From positions 1 through 50,306 of the forward strand of contig JAHJDO010000134.1 of the NCBI GenBank assembly GCA_018812485.1: DNA of 50,306 nucleotides, written 5' to 3'. A model generated the notes under the pieces. That model saw only the letters and a program-made list of their open reading frames with translations. It was not told where the DNA came from and searched no databases. The stretch comes from a bacterium (GTDB lineage: Bacteria > JAHJDO01). This document shows positions 1-9,413 of the stretch, piece by piece; within the stretch, counting starts at the first letter, position 1, and the number at the start of each line of letters is the position of its first letter. A program made the position numbers and the translations under genes.

Positions 1-168
1 GGTCTGGCGGTGATCGCGAAAAGATGAATACACCCTTAGAGGTTTTTTACCAGAGAAAAGAAAGGAGTATTTATGATAAATAGATAAAAATATATTCTTC
101 ATTTGACATGTCCCTACAAAGATAAATCCCGCCCTTGTTCTCCAAATCTTCCTTATTTTACTTAACAT
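1..168 (-). CDS. Hypothetical protein, N-terminal 56 codons only (cut by window edge)
   Basis: An open frame runs from an ATG at 168-166 to the left edge with no stop. The start is supported by a near-perfect Shine-Dalgarno site (AAGGAGG at 174-180 on the minus strand) five bases upstream. The visible N-terminus is basic (MLSKIRKIWRTRAGF...) and gives no family I recognise. It lies 50 bases downstream of the GntR/LacI-type regulator in the same direction, so it is probably co-transcribed with it and may belong to the carbohydrate locus that regulator controls. The reading frame and start are seen directly; any function is unknown. Confidence 0.55.
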   Translation of the reverse strand, partial: MLSKIRKIWRTRAGFIFVGTCQMKNIFLSIYHKYSFLFSGKKPLRVYSSFRDHRQT

Positions 169-218
169 TTTCGCCTCCTTTTTGTTTTTCCTCAATATAG
201 CACAAAATGCTAGACACC

Positions 219-1424
219 TTAATAGCCAATTCCATTACGAACACCCTTTAATAAACCCGTGGACTCTCTTATTACAAGTGATGTCGGCAAAAATCTGACA
301 GAAGGGCTGGGACATTCCCCATTTTTTATCCATTTAAGAACAAATTTTAATGCTTCTTTCCCTATAATCCTTCGTGGCCGTCTTATTGTTGTAAGTCTAG
401 GCATGCTTTCTGATGCCTGAGTTGAATCATCAAATCCTATTACTGACAGGTCATCCGGGATATTGAGTCCCATCTTCTGCGATTCTCTCATTACACTTAC
501 AGCTACTTCATCATTGAAACACATTACTGCTGTCGGACGATTTTTGTATCCCAAAAATCTTTTCACTCCTCTTTTAATTTCTCCTTCTGCATTTTTGCAC
601 TTCAGTATTAACTTGTTATCAATCTCTATGCCATTTTTCTTGAGAACAGATACAAATGATTCCGTACGACAATATGCATCATGCCTAAATATGGATGAAT
701 GAGCTCCTCCATTTGCTAATCCGATAACACCTATTCTTTTATGACCAAGCTCTATTAAATGTTCCACTCCTGCCTGCATTCCAACCTTCTCATCGCCTCT
801 TACTGCTCCGAAATTCTCCTCTGTACAGTGTCCTGACACAAAAACCCGGGGAATTTCTAAAGTCATTAACATATCAAGCGCAGGATCTTTTTCATGAGTC
901 CGTGGTCCTAGGTATACAAGCCCACCTAAATTAGTTGCCTTAATATTCTCAAACCATTCTTTAACACTTTCTTTATTCTTTGATAATGACGGAAATGCTA
1001 TGAGATTTACAGAGCAGTTAGATTCCTTTGACGCGTCCATAACACCGCTTATATAATCAAAGGTTATCCATGCTTTATTTTGAACATAAAAGGATAAATC
1101 CATTGGAAGCACCAATCCGATAATATTAGATGTTATGGTTTTTTTACCTGGAGAAATAAAGATTCTTCTTTTTCCCTCTCTTCTAATTATTCCTCCTGAT
1201 ACAAGCCTGCTGTAAGCCTTGCGGATGGTTCCTCTATTAACTCCCAGCTGTTCTGCAATAAATCTCTCTGATGGAAGTGAAGTATTATTTAGAACGCGAT
1301 TTTTAGATATCTCTTCAGAAATTGATTTGACGATTTGATAGTAAATAGGTGTAGGATCAGTTTTATCTATAGTGACTTTTAGATGAACAGAACTTCTGTC
1401 TCTACTACTGGTTTTTTTTAGCAT
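219..1424 (-). CDS. GntR-type DNA-binding / LacI-type ligand-binding transcriptional regulator (AraR-like architecture)
   Basis: 401 aa. Residues about 22-92 form a GntR winged helix-turn-helix (DPTPIYYQIVKSI, then LPSERFIAEQLGVNRGTIRKAYSRL). The rest is a LacI/periplasmic-binding-type effector domain with typical segments such as VRGDEKVGMQAGVEHLIELG, HKRIGVIG, FNDEVAVSVMRESQKMG, IPDDLSVIGFDD and PRLTTIRRP. This fusion is the arrangement of Bacillus AraR and related sugar regulators, which usually bind a sugar and derepress uptake or catabolic genes. It follows iolB on the same strand with an 80-base gap that carries its own promoter overlapped by an 18-bp imperfect palindrome, which suggests autoregulation. 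The effector cannot be read from sequence; a sugar or uronate is inferred from iolB next door. Confidence 0.9.
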   Translation of the reverse strand: MLKKTSSRDRSSVHLKVTIDKTDPTPIYYQIVKSISEEISKNRVLNNTSLPSERFIAEQLGVNRGTIRKAYSRLVSGGIIRREGKRRIFISPGKKTITSNIIGLVLPMDLSFYVQNKAWITFDYISGVMDASKESNCSVNLIAFPSLSKNKESVKEWFENIKATNLGGLVYLGPRTHEKDPALDMLMTLEIPRVFVSGHCTEENFGAVRGDEKVGMQAGVEHLIELGHKRIGVIGLANGGAHSSIFRHDAYCRTESFVSVLKKNGIEIDNKLILKCKNAEGEIKRGVKRFLGYKNRPTAVMCFNDEVAVSVMRESQKMGLNIPDDLSVIGFDDSTQASESMPRLTTIRRPRRIIGKEALKFVLKWIKNGECPSPSVRFLPTSLVIRESTGLLKGVRNGIGY

Positions 1425-1452
1425 ACCATACCGCTATATTAAAGATTCTGTT

Positions 1453-1484
1453 GGCATAGTATAATATACCAGCTAAAATGTCAA
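1453..1484 (-). promoter_or_regulatory. Promoter with overlapping operator-like palindrome, upstream of the GntR/LacI regulator
   Basis: On the minus strand TTGACA (1479-1484) is followed after 17 bases by TACTAT (1456-1461), or after 15 bases by TATACT (1458-1463). The -10 region and part of the spacer lie inside an imperfect palindrome, GGCATAGTATAATATACC (1453-1470), symmetric at 14 of 18 positions. A regulator bound there would cover the -10 box, so negative autoregulation by the protein encoded just downstream is the simplest reading. The sequence elements are seen; the regulator-site pairing is inferred. Confidence 0.6.
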
Positions 1485-1504
1485 GAGTTTTTTAAAACAG
1501 GAGT

Positions 1505-2308
1505 TTATTTGTTCTTAATCCATGAATGCTGCGGATCTTCTTTGGGAATGAGTTTTCTGTTTTTCCCTGCAAGTATCCAGAGGTAATAAACTGAATATCC
1601 TGGCGCGGCACAGACAGGATGATAACCTCTAGGCATAACAGTTACAGTGTTGTTTTTCAAGACCACTGCTTCATCAAAACCTTCATCTTTCGAATCAGGT
1701 GCTGTATAAAGTCTCTGCATGCCAAATCCCTCTTCAGGCTGGATTTTAAAAAAGTATACCTCTTCTAATTTTGTTTCTTCTGGTGGATTTTCAATATCAT
1801 GTTTATGCGGAGGGAATGATGACCAATTGCCAGGAGGATTTATTGTCTCCCCAACAAGAAGACACCCTGCAGGAGTTCTCTCATCAATAATATCGTATAC
1901 ATTTCTTGTCCAGACCCCATTTCCAACAGCTCGCACTTTTACTTTATCAGGAGTTATAACAACAGGTTCCCCAGAAAAATTAGTTCTTCCTTTGCATACA
2001 GCCACTTCTAAATCAGTCGTTGCAGTAATATCATATCTGTTCTGTCTTGGTATATACGTAGCATAAGCCTTACCACTAAATACATCCTTTCTCCCACCTA
2101 TCGGCCCCCACTTTATAATGTTTGTACTGATCACACACTTTCCCTTAAGAATAACCAGGACAACCTCATTATCCTCCGTATTTTCTGAATATTGTTCTCC
2201 TTGAGAAAGTTTTATAATACCAAATTCAATATAATTCAATAATTCTCCATCAGGAAATAATACCTTTGTATAACCGGATTTTGGTTCATAATTAAATCTA
2301 ATGTCCAT
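1505..2308 (-). CDS. iolB: 5-deoxy-glucuronate isomerase family protein (IolB)
   Basis: 267 aa with the ATG at 2308. An upstream in-frame ATG at 2326 would overlap the previous gene by 17 bases, but GGGGAG seven bases before 2308 and the stop of the TPR gene at 2310 favour the later start. The bicupin family is clear from GNWSSFPPHKHD, LEEVYFFKIQPEEGFGMQRLYT and PRGYHPVCAAPGYSVYYL. The two His of PPHKHD, a Glu of LEE and the His of GYHP are the likely cupin metal ligands. IolB isomerises 5-deoxy-glucuronate to 5-keto-2-deoxy-gluconate in myo-inositol breakdown. No other iol genes are visible here, so the physiological substrate may differ (for example another uronate). It sits upstream of the sugar-type regulator. 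Confidence 0.88.
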   Translation of the reverse strand: MDIRFNYEPKSGYTKVLFPDGELLNYIEFGIIKLSQGEQYSENTEDNEVVLVILKGKCVISTNIIKWGPIGGRKDVFSGKAYATYIPRQNRYDITATTDLEVAVCKGRTNFSGEPVVITPDKVKVRAVGNGVWTRNVYDIIDERTPAGCLLVGETINPPGNWSSFPPHKHDIENPPEETKLEEVYFFKIQPEEGFGMQRLYTAPDSKDEGFDEAVVLKNNTVTVMPRGYHPVCAAPGYSVYYLWILAGKNRKLIPKEDPQHSWIKNK

Positions 2309-2309
2309 A

Positions 2310-3209
2310 TTAGTTCTCCCCTGCATTTTTTATTTTCTCTTCAATTATCTTCCTATCTTCTGCGCCCAATTCTACCGCTTTTTCCCACTGCTTGATAGCT
2401 TTATTATACATTTTTTTTTGGAAATATACATCTCCAAGATGATCTCTTATTACAGGATCATCTTCTTCTGCTTTAGTAAGCTCCACAGCTCTTTCAAGCT
2501 GTAACATTGCTGCATCAAGCATTCCTCTTTTGTAATATCCCCACCCTAAGCTGTCAACAAAGTAGCCGTTCTCCGGCTCAATTTCAAGAGCCTTCTTAAT
2601 TAATTTTATAGATTTATCAAGTTTCTTCCCCTTATCTATATACATATATCCTAAATAATTATAAGCTTCCGCATAATCCGGATTTAATTTTATAGCGCGG
2701 TTAAACTGCCTGTCTGCATGATATATTTTCCCCATGCGCTCGTAGGCAACCCCAAGATAATAATAGCTTAAATCAGATCTGAATATTTTTAATAACTTTT
2801 TATAGGATCCAACAGCATGTTCATAATCTCCTATTTTACTGTACGTAAGTCCTTGATGTAAATACAAAGCGCCAAGAACTGTACAGAGTCTTGTATTCTT
2901 AGGATCCAGCTTAGATAATATTCTATATTGCTCTATAGCCTGTTCAATGAATCCCCTTCTAACGTAGAGTCCAGCCAGAATGTATCTTGGTCTTATTGCT
3001 GTCCTGTCTACCTGTATTGTGCTCTCATACTCACATATAGCCTTATCAATCTCTCTTTTATTCTCATATATAATTCCCATACAATAATGTGCATAGGCGT
3101 CAGAATTATTAGGAGATATATCTTCGTTGTGGGTAAGTATTGCACAACCTGATAAAGATATCAGGGAAAGAATAAGTAAACTTAAAACGAAATGCTTACA
3201 GAATTTCAT
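2310..3209 (-). CDS. TPR-repeat lipoprotein
   Basis: 299 aa. The N-terminus is a lipoprotein signal: basic start, hydrophobic stretch and lipobox L19-S-G-C22, so the mature protein should be a lipid-anchored envelope protein. The remainder is a solenoid of roughly six to seven tetratricopeptide repeats (for example NPDYAEAYNYLGYMYIDKGK followed by LDKSIKLIKKALEIEPENG). Such proteins usually act as protein-interaction scaffolds in the periplasm. Its start is two bases from the end of hisG and its end lies one base from the start of iolB, so it sits mid-operon. No specific partner can be inferred. Confidence 0.85.
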   Translation of the reverse strand: MKFCKHFVLSLLILSLISLSGCAILTHNEDISPNNSDAYAHYCMGIIYENKREIDKAICEYESTIQVDRTAIRPRYILAGLYVRRGFIEQAIEQYRILSKLDPKNTRLCTVLGALYLHQGLTYSKIGDYEHAVGSYKKLLKIFRSDLSYYYLGVAYERMGKIYHADRQFNRAIKLNPDYAEAYNYLGYMYIDKGKKLDKSIKLIKKALEIEPENGYFVDSLGWGYYKRGMLDAAMLQLERAVELTKAEEDDPVIRDHLGDVYFQKKMYNKAIKQWEKAVELGAEDRKIIEEKIKNAGEN

Positions 3210-3211
3210 CT

Positions 3212-4081
3212 TTAGTAGATTACTTTGTTAAGTGGATACTCTACAATGCCCTGCGCGCCAGCTTCCTTTAACTTAGGGATAATATTTCTAACTATATCTT
3301 CATCTATTACTACTTCCAGCGCCACCCATTTTCCCCCAACTAATTGTGATATTGTAGGAGTCTTTACTGCAGGCAGTATTTTTATGATACTCTTTAGATC
3401 TTTCTGAGCAACATTCATTTTAAGACCAACCTTTTCTTCAGCGTTTAATGCACCTGTAAGAAGCATTGCAAGATTCTGGATCTTTCTCTTTTTCCACGTG
3501 TTTTTCCATGCACCCTTATTTGCAATAAGTTTAGTTGTTGAAGTCATAATTTCATCTATTATCCGAATATTATTTGCCCGTAAAGATGAGCCTGTTTCAG
3601 TAAGCTCAACAATTGCATCTACCAGGTCAGGAACTTTTGCTTCAGTTGCGCCCCATGAAAATTCTACTTCCGCTTGCACACCTTGTGATTTAAGGTATTT
3701 CTTTGTAACATTTACAAGTTCTGTTGCAATCCTCTTTCCTTCCAGATCCTTAACTGTCTTTATTTCTGAATTATCATTAACTCCTAAAACCCACCTAACT
3801 GGTTTCATCCCGCTTTTTGCATATATAAGATCTGCTACTTCAACAACCTGAACGCCATTTTCCATTATCCAATCCTTTCCTGTCAGACCACAATCCAGAA
3901 CCCCATCATATACATATCTTGCCATTTCCTGCGCTCTGATAAGAATGGCCTCAATCTCGTTATCATCAACTATTGGAAAGTAAGAACGTTCAGAAGTTGA
4001 TATATTAAATCCAGCTTTTTTAAATATTCTGGCAGTTGCTTCCTGAAGACTCCCTTTTGGTAATCCAAGTTTTAGTTTCAC
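3212..4081 (-). CDS. hisG: ATP phosphoribosyltransferase, long (HisG_L) form
   Basis: 289 aa, GTG start at 4081 preceded by GGAG. HisG joins ATP and PRPP to give phosphoribosyl-ATP, the first step of histidine biosynthesis. Family features are the N-terminal [13 protein letters not shown], the [15 protein letters not shown] segment, and the PRPP-binding region [17 protein letters not shown] around residues 160-175. The length and the C-terminal segment (about 215-289, ending [14 protein letters not shown]) match the long form with a histidine-sensing regulatory domain, so it should not need HisZ. No other his genes are present in the window. It is flanked by kdsC and the TPR lipoprotein with tiny gaps. 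Confidence 0.95.
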   Translation of the reverse strand: MKLKLGLPKGSLQEATARIFKKAGFNISTSERSYFPIVDDNEIEAILIRAQEMARYVYDGVLDCGLTGKDWIMENGVQVVEVADLIYAKSGMKPVRWVLGVNDNSEIKTVKDLEGKRIATELVNVTKKYLKSQGVQAEVEFSWGATEAKVPDLVDAIVELTETGSSLRANNIRIIDEIMTSTTKLIANKGAWKNTWKKRKIQNLAMLLTGALNAEEKVGLKMNVAQKDLKSIIKILPAVKTPTISQLVGGKWVALEVVIDEDIVRNIIPKLKEAGAQGIVEYPLNKVIY

Positions 4082-4093
4082 CCTTTATTCTCC

Positions 4094-4615
4094 TTATATG
4101 TAATACTTTTCCACTGCTTTATTCCACAATCCCTTTGCTTTAAGGATCATGTTGATAACTTCGCGTACAGCTCCTTCGCCGCCATTTTTTTTAGTTACAT
4201 AATGTGAAACTTGCTTTGCTTCCTCCTGAGCATTTGCTGTAGCCACTGCAAAGCCCACTCTTCTGAGAACAGGGACATCATGCAGATCATCACCTATATA
4301 GGCAGCCTGTTCATCAAGTAATTTATGTTTATCTATCAGCTCTTTATATGTAATAAGCTTATTTTCTACAACTTGATAACAATCTGTTATCTTCAGCTCT
4401 TTTGCACGGATCTCAGTTACCTTAGATTCCCGCGCAGATATTATTGCCACCTTTAAGCCTACTCTTTGAGCTAAAATTATTCCAACACCATCCTGTACAT
4501 TAAAAAACTTCATCTCTTCAGCAGAACTAGTCCATATAATCCGCCCATCCGTCATAACTCCGTCCACATCAAGAATAAGCAGCTCTATCTTTTTTATTTT
4601 ATTATTATCAACCAC
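4094..4615 (-). CDS. kdsC: 3-deoxy-D-manno-octulosonate 8-phosphate phosphatase (KdsC-type HAD phosphatase)
   Basis: 173 aa, GTG start at 4615 with AAAGGTG upstream. It is a compact HAD phosphatase without a cap domain. Motif I is LILDVDGVMTDG with nucleophile D16 and D18; motif II is in AIISARES; the metal-binding motif is YIGDDLHDVPVL; and the C-terminus keeps the family signature KKNGGEGAVREV. KdsC removes phosphate from Kdo-8-P on the way to the Kdo of lipopolysaccharide, which supports a Gram-negative envelope. It is 12 bases from hisG and 11 from the HAMP protein. Closely related HAD phosphatases act on neuraminate precursors, so the exact sugar is not certain. Confidence 0.88.
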   Translation of the reverse strand: MVDNNKIKKIELLILDVDGVMTDGRIIWTSSAEEMKFFNVQDGVGIILAQRVGLKVAIISARESKVTEIRAKELKITDCYQVVENKLITYKELIDKHKLLDEQAAYIGDDLHDVPVLRRVGFAVATANAQEEAKQVSHYVTKKNGGEGAVREVINMILKAKGLWNKAVEKYYI

Positions 4616-4626
4616 TCCCGCACCTT

Positions 4627-5190
4627 TTACCCTATCTTAAACTCTGACAGTATATTATCCAGAGATTCTATTTCCTGATGCAAGTCCTTCCTCTCATTAT
4701 CCTGAAGTGTTGCATTCTCTGATAACGATTTTATTTTGTCTACAGGCTCCTTAACTCTTACCAAACTTTGCTTTATTGAATCCGTAGATTTATTTATTAA
4801 CTCTGCAATGTCGCGAAACTCATCTGTTTTTCGTAGATGAATTTCTTCGCTGAAATCTTTTTCAATTAATTTCTTCATGTGTTTTTTTATCTTAGAAATA
4901 GGTCCTACTACTCTATGTGAAAGAAAAATCGAGACAAAAACCACTACAGGAATAAGTAATATCAAATGTATTATCAATTTTATTTTTACTACATTTAATA
5001 TACTAACTAACATTGACTGGGGATACACCTGCGCCAGTTTTTCACCTAACTGTGTCCAGACTACATGATATGCTGTGTATGCACATATTGCACTTATTAA
5101 GAACACAAATATTAATGTTACAGTCACATACTTCATCTGAAATTTCTTATCTACTAAATAATGCCATCTAAATTTCTTATTCTTTTCCAT
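4627..5190 (-). CDS. Membrane protein with HAMP domain and no output domain
   Basis: 187 aa, ATG at 5190 with AAAGGAG eight bases upstream. Two transmembrane helices (about 21-43 and 68-91) flank a very short external loop. A HAMP linker follows (about 91-145, with RVVGPISKIKKHM and a second amphipathic helix), then a short C-terminal coiled coil. HAMP domains normally pass signals to kinases or chemotaxis domains, but this protein stops after about 40 more residues and carries no such domain. It could be a stand-alone membrane adaptor. It lies between the PDZ proteins and kdsC, with 28- and 11-base gaps. Confidence 0.75.
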   Translation of the reverse strand: MEKNKKFRWHYLVDKKFQMKYVTVTLIFVFLISAICAYTAYHVVWTQLGEKLAQVYPQSMLVSILNVVKIKLIIHLILLIPVVVFVSIFLSHRVVGPISKIKKHMKKLIEKDFSEEIHLRKTDEFRDIAELINKSTDSIKQSLVRVKEPVDKIKSLSENATLQDNERKDLHQEIESLDNILSEFKIG

Positions 5191-5218
5191 TGGCTTATCT
5201 CCTTTTTAGGTTTAAATT

Positions 5219-6709
5219 TTACTGCGTTAGTTCAACTTTTCTTCTGACTTTAATTTTTCTTCTTACTGCTATACTAAATTTAACGTTCTGTCTTTCTTTC
5301 AGTTTTTTTATTATACCTGACATTGCCATATTTCTTATGCCTTCTTTATCTATCGCTGTTATTATATCGCCTGCTTTTAATTTTGCCAAGTCTGCTGCAC
5401 TATTTTTTGTTACATCCGTTATTATTATTCCATCAGAAACTGTTTCTATTTTTATTCCTAAACCTTTTCTATTCGTTCCTGGAATTTTAGTCATAGCCAT
5501 TGGAACATTTTGTTCTACCGTTAATTCCAATTCCTCTTCTGTTGGACAGCTATCTATCAATCTTTTGTAAGTTGTATACTTGGTGCTTTTACCAGCTACC
5601 TCTAATATTTTATCTCCATTTTTCAACCCTGCTTTGTCTGCTGGTGAATTCTCTACTATCGAGATGATTTCCACATTATTATCTGCCAACTTTAATCCTA
5701 AATAGTCTCCCTGTTTCTTTTCTAGAGAAGCAACAATCTCTTTCCCTTCAAAAGGTCTTCTGTCTAGAACAATATCTCTTCTCATTACCAGACTCAGTTG
5801 TTGCTCACATCCTTGCTTCAGATTTTTTACTGCCTGCTTTATATTCATATATCTTGTGCTTTTTTCATTTATTTTTACTATTCTATCTCCTTTTTGTAAC
5901 TTCATTCTCTCTGCCGCACTATTTGTTACTACATGTGTTACAGTCAATCCTGTTTGTTTTATTTCTATTTCTACTCCAAGTTTACCAGGTTTATATAGTT
6001 GAACATCCCTCTCTATGGTTATTCTTACTTTCCCTTTTCCAGAACCTATCAAATACTTTTCGACATTGACAATAGGCATATATTTTATCAGTAGACCGTG
6101 CACAGCGACTAATTTATTTCCTGTTTGAATTTGATCTTTTACTGCTGGACAATTAGGATAAACTTGTAGCCTATTGTCATTACTAATTCTATCTATTTCT
6201 ATTCCCAGCATGTTTCTTAATATAAATTCCAGATAAACTTGCAGCCTGTTGTCATTACTAATTTTGTCTATTTCTATCCCAAACATGTTTCTTAATATAA
6301 AGTCCATTTGTTCTTTTATTTCCGGGGCTTCTATAACGTCCGCTTTTTTTGTCTCTTGTAATCTTAACAATGCATCTTTTGCTGATTGAAAATCAGGATT
6401 TATTTCCAATGCATCTTTGTAAGCTTTTTCAGCTCTATCCAACTCATTCTTTTTCAAGTATGTGTCTCCCAGCCACAAATAACTTTGCTCAACATTGTTA
6501 AATTCCGTATTTAATATTCGGTTCTTATATATTCCTATTTCTCCACCAGAAGTACTTACGATAATTCTATCATCATATTGTTCTACAACTATCCCTTTCA
6601 AGCTATCTCCATTTTTAAGAAATATTTCGTCAGCAAAGAGATTATTTACATTCAAATTACACAGTGTTGTCCAAGCTATTATTAGAGATATAAGCCGTAC
6701 TCTATTCAT
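5219..6709 (-). CDS. Secreted TPR and multi-PDZ protein (longer paralogue)
   Basis: 496 aa. An N-terminal signal peptide (about 1-26, ending NNLFA) precedes a small beta domain (DEIFLKNGDSLKGIVVEQYD), one TPR pair (about 72-118), and then PDZ-type modules. A degenerate module covers about 137-240; clearer ones cover about 243-315 (NSAAERMKLQKGDRIVKIN), 333-400 (NSPADKAGLKNGDKILEVAG) and 415-490 (NSAADLAKLKAGDIITAID). There is no protease domain, so it is likely a periplasmic or envelope scaffold. Residues 137-161 and 162-186 are a tandem duplication. It overlaps the preceding paralogue by ATGA (6706-6709). Compared with that paralogue it has one extra PDZ module (about 333-403). Confidence 0.85.
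   Translation of the reverse strand: MNRVRLISLIIAWTTLCNLNVNNLFADEIFLKNGDSLKGIVVEQYDDRIIVSTSGGEIGIYKNRILNTEFNNVEQSYLWLGDTYLKKNELDRAEKAYKDALEINPDFQSAKDALLRLQETKKADVIEAPEIKEQMDFILRNMFGIEIDKISNDNRLQVYLEFILRNMLGIEIDRISNDNRLQVYPNCPAVKDQIQTGNKLVAVHGLLIKYMPIVNVEKYLIGSGKGKVRITIERDVQLYKPGKLGVEIEIKQTGLTVTHVVTNSAAERMKLQKGDRIVKINEKSTRYMNIKQAVKNLKQGCEQQLSLVMRRDIVLDRRPFEGKEIVASLEKKQGDYLGLKLADNNVEIISIVENSPADKAGLKNGDKILEVAGKSTKYTTYKRLIDSCPTEEELELTVEQNVPMAMTKIPGTNRKGLGIKIETVSDGIIITDVTKNSAADLAKLKAGDIITAIDKEGIRNMAMSGIIKKLKERQNVKFSIAVRRKIKVRRKVELTQ
6152..6301 (-). repeat. In-frame 75-bp tandem duplication within the longer PDZ gene
   Basis: Two 75-base copies (6227-6301 and 6152-6226) encode FILRNMFGIEIDKISNDNRL... 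and FILRNMLGIEIDRISNDNRL..., 25 residues each and almost identical. The neighbouring paralogue has a single, more diverged version of this segment. The high identity between copies suggests a recent duplication in this gene. Confidence 0.85.
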
Positions 6710-7923
6710 ATTTTCATTTCTTTTATTACCGTTATAGTGAATTCAACATCCTTTTTTTCTTTCAATGTTTTTATTATCTCTGACATGCTCATGCCTTTCA
6801 GAGATTTTTTATCTATTGCTGTTATTATATCGCCCACTTTTAACCCTGCTATATCCGCTGCGCTGCCTTTTGTCACGTCAGTTATTTTTATCCCTTCTGG
6901 AATTTTCTCTATTTTTATTCCAAGCCCTTTTCTATCCGTGCCTGGAATTATCAACATGCTTATTGATATATCCTTTTCTGAGATAATTTTTGCGCGAGCA
7001 GGAATTTTGGTTTCTTCAACAGGCATTCTATTTAAGACAATATTTCTTCTTATTGCTAGAGTTAGTTGTCCTGCGGATCGTTGCTTCAGATTTTCTATCA
7101 CTTGCTTCATGTTCATATATCTTGTGTTTTTTTCATTTATCACTGTTATATTATCCCCAGCTTTCAGCCCTACTCTCTCCGCCAGACTATTCTTCACTGC
7201 TTCCGTTATAGTTAATCCTGTCTGTTTTATTTCTATCCTTATTCCCAATCTACCAGATTCGGTTATCTTTATGTGTCTTTCGATTGCGAGCTTTACTTCC
7301 CCTGTTCCAGAGCCTATTAAATATTTCTGTATATTTGACAGAGACATATGCTTTACTAGCTGATTATATATGGACACTAATTTATCACCTGCCTGAATTC
7401 CCTTTTTTGATGCTGGACTGTTAGGATAGATTTCCATTTCATTTTCATTCAATATTTTTATTCCCAGCATGTTTTCCAATGTAATTTCCGACTCTTCCAT
7501 TATTTTTCTTAATAATTCTTCTTCCTTTTGTCTCTCCATCTCTTGAGCTTTCTTTCTATCTTCTAATTTTAATAAAGCATCCTTTGCCTGTTGAAAGTTA
7601 GGATTTGTTTTCAATGCTTTCTCATATAATTGCAATGCTTTATCAAACTGCTTCTTCTCCAGGTATTTATCTCCCATCTGCAAATAATTCTGCTCAGGTT
7701 CATCAAATTCAACACGCAATATTCTGTTTCTATATATTCCTATTTCTCCACCGGGAACGCTGACAATTACTCTATCTTCATATTGTTCTGTTACTATGCC
7801 TTTAATGGTGTCTCCGTGTATTAGAAATATCGTGTCTGCAAACAGACTTACACTATTTATCGCAAGCACTGTCGCTAACACACTAGATAAGAACAACTCC
7901 CTAATTTTTTCAAACTTATTCAT
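6706..7923 (-). CDS. Secreted TPR and PDZ protein (shorter paralogue)
   Basis: 405 aa and clearly homologous to the next gene along its whole length. It has a signal peptide (about 1-29, ending VSLFA), the same DTIFLIHGDTIKGIVTEQYE opening, a TPR pair (about 76-122), a charged linker (KKAQEMERQKEEELLRKIME), a degenerate PDZ-like module, a PDZ module with NSLAERVGLKAGDNITVIN, and a C-terminal PDZ with GSAADIAGLKVGDIITAID. It lacks the extra PDZ module and the 75-bp repeat of its neighbour. It is the first gene after the promoter at 7964-7992 and overlaps the paralogue by four bases, which implies translational coupling. A protein-binding envelope role is inferred. Confidence 0.85.
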   Translation of the reverse strand: MNKFEKIRELFLSSVLATVLAINSVSLFADTIFLIHGDTIKGIVTEQYEDRVIVSVPGGEIGIYRNRILRVEFDEPEQNYLQMGDKYLEKKQFDKALQLYEKALKTNPNFQQAKDALLKLEDRKKAQEMERQKEEELLRKIMEESEITLENMLGIKILNENEMEIYPNSPASKKGIQAGDKLVSIYNQLVKHMSLSNIQKYLIGSGTGEVKLAIERHIKITESGRLGIRIEIKQTGLTITEAVKNSLAERVGLKAGDNITVINEKNTRYMNMKQVIENLKQRSAGQLTLAIRRNIVLNRMPVEETKIPARAKIISEKDISISMLIIPGTDRKGLGIKIEKIPEGIKITDVTKGSAADIAGLKVGDIITAIDKKSLKGMSMSEIIKTLKEKKDVEFTITVIKEMKI

Positions 7924-7963
7924 AAAGTAACTACAAACTCCACGCTTTTATTTGACAATTAGC

Positions 7964-7992
7964 AAGATAGCAAATCAGGCAGGAATTTTCAA
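7964..7992 (-). promoter_or_regulatory. Promoter of the PDZ-kdsC-hisG-iolB run
   Basis: On the minus strand TTGAAA (7987-7992) and TATCTT (7964-7969) are separated by 17 bases, giving a leader of roughly 35 bases before the ATG at 7923. It lies between tRNA-Lys and the first PDZ gene. All genes down to iolB at 1505 have gaps of 28 bases or less, so this may drive the whole run. Confidence 0.5.
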
Positions 7993-8013
7993 GCTGTATC
8001 GATTTTTTCGGCT

Positions 8014-8090
8014 TGGTAGGTCGCGAGAGACTCGAACTCTCCACACCCGGCTTAAAAGGCCGGTGCTCTAACCAGATGAGCTAGCGACCC
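8014..8090 (-). tRNA. tRNA-Lys (anticodon UUU), CCA encoded
   Basis: The minus strand folds as a full cloverleaf. The acceptor is GGGTCGC paired with GCGACCT (one G-U), the D arm is GCTC...GAGC, and the anticodon stem CCGGC/GCCGG has loop CTTTTAA, giving UUU. The T arm is GAGAG TTCGAGT CTCTC, with discriminator A and an encoded CCA at 8014-8016. It lies 21 bases after purA on the same strand, so it may be processed from that transcript. Confidence 0.96.
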
Positions 8091-8111
8091 GAAAACGTTG
8101 ATTATACTAAT

Positions 8112-9413
<1,302 letters not shown>

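Noticed and set aside
6737-7363. 208-codon plus-strand open frame opposite the shorter PDZ gene
   Set aside because: It is hydrophobic low-complexity sequence mirrored from a Lys/Glu/Ile-rich coding strand; the minus-strand protein has clear signal peptide, TPR and PDZ motifs and a promoter.
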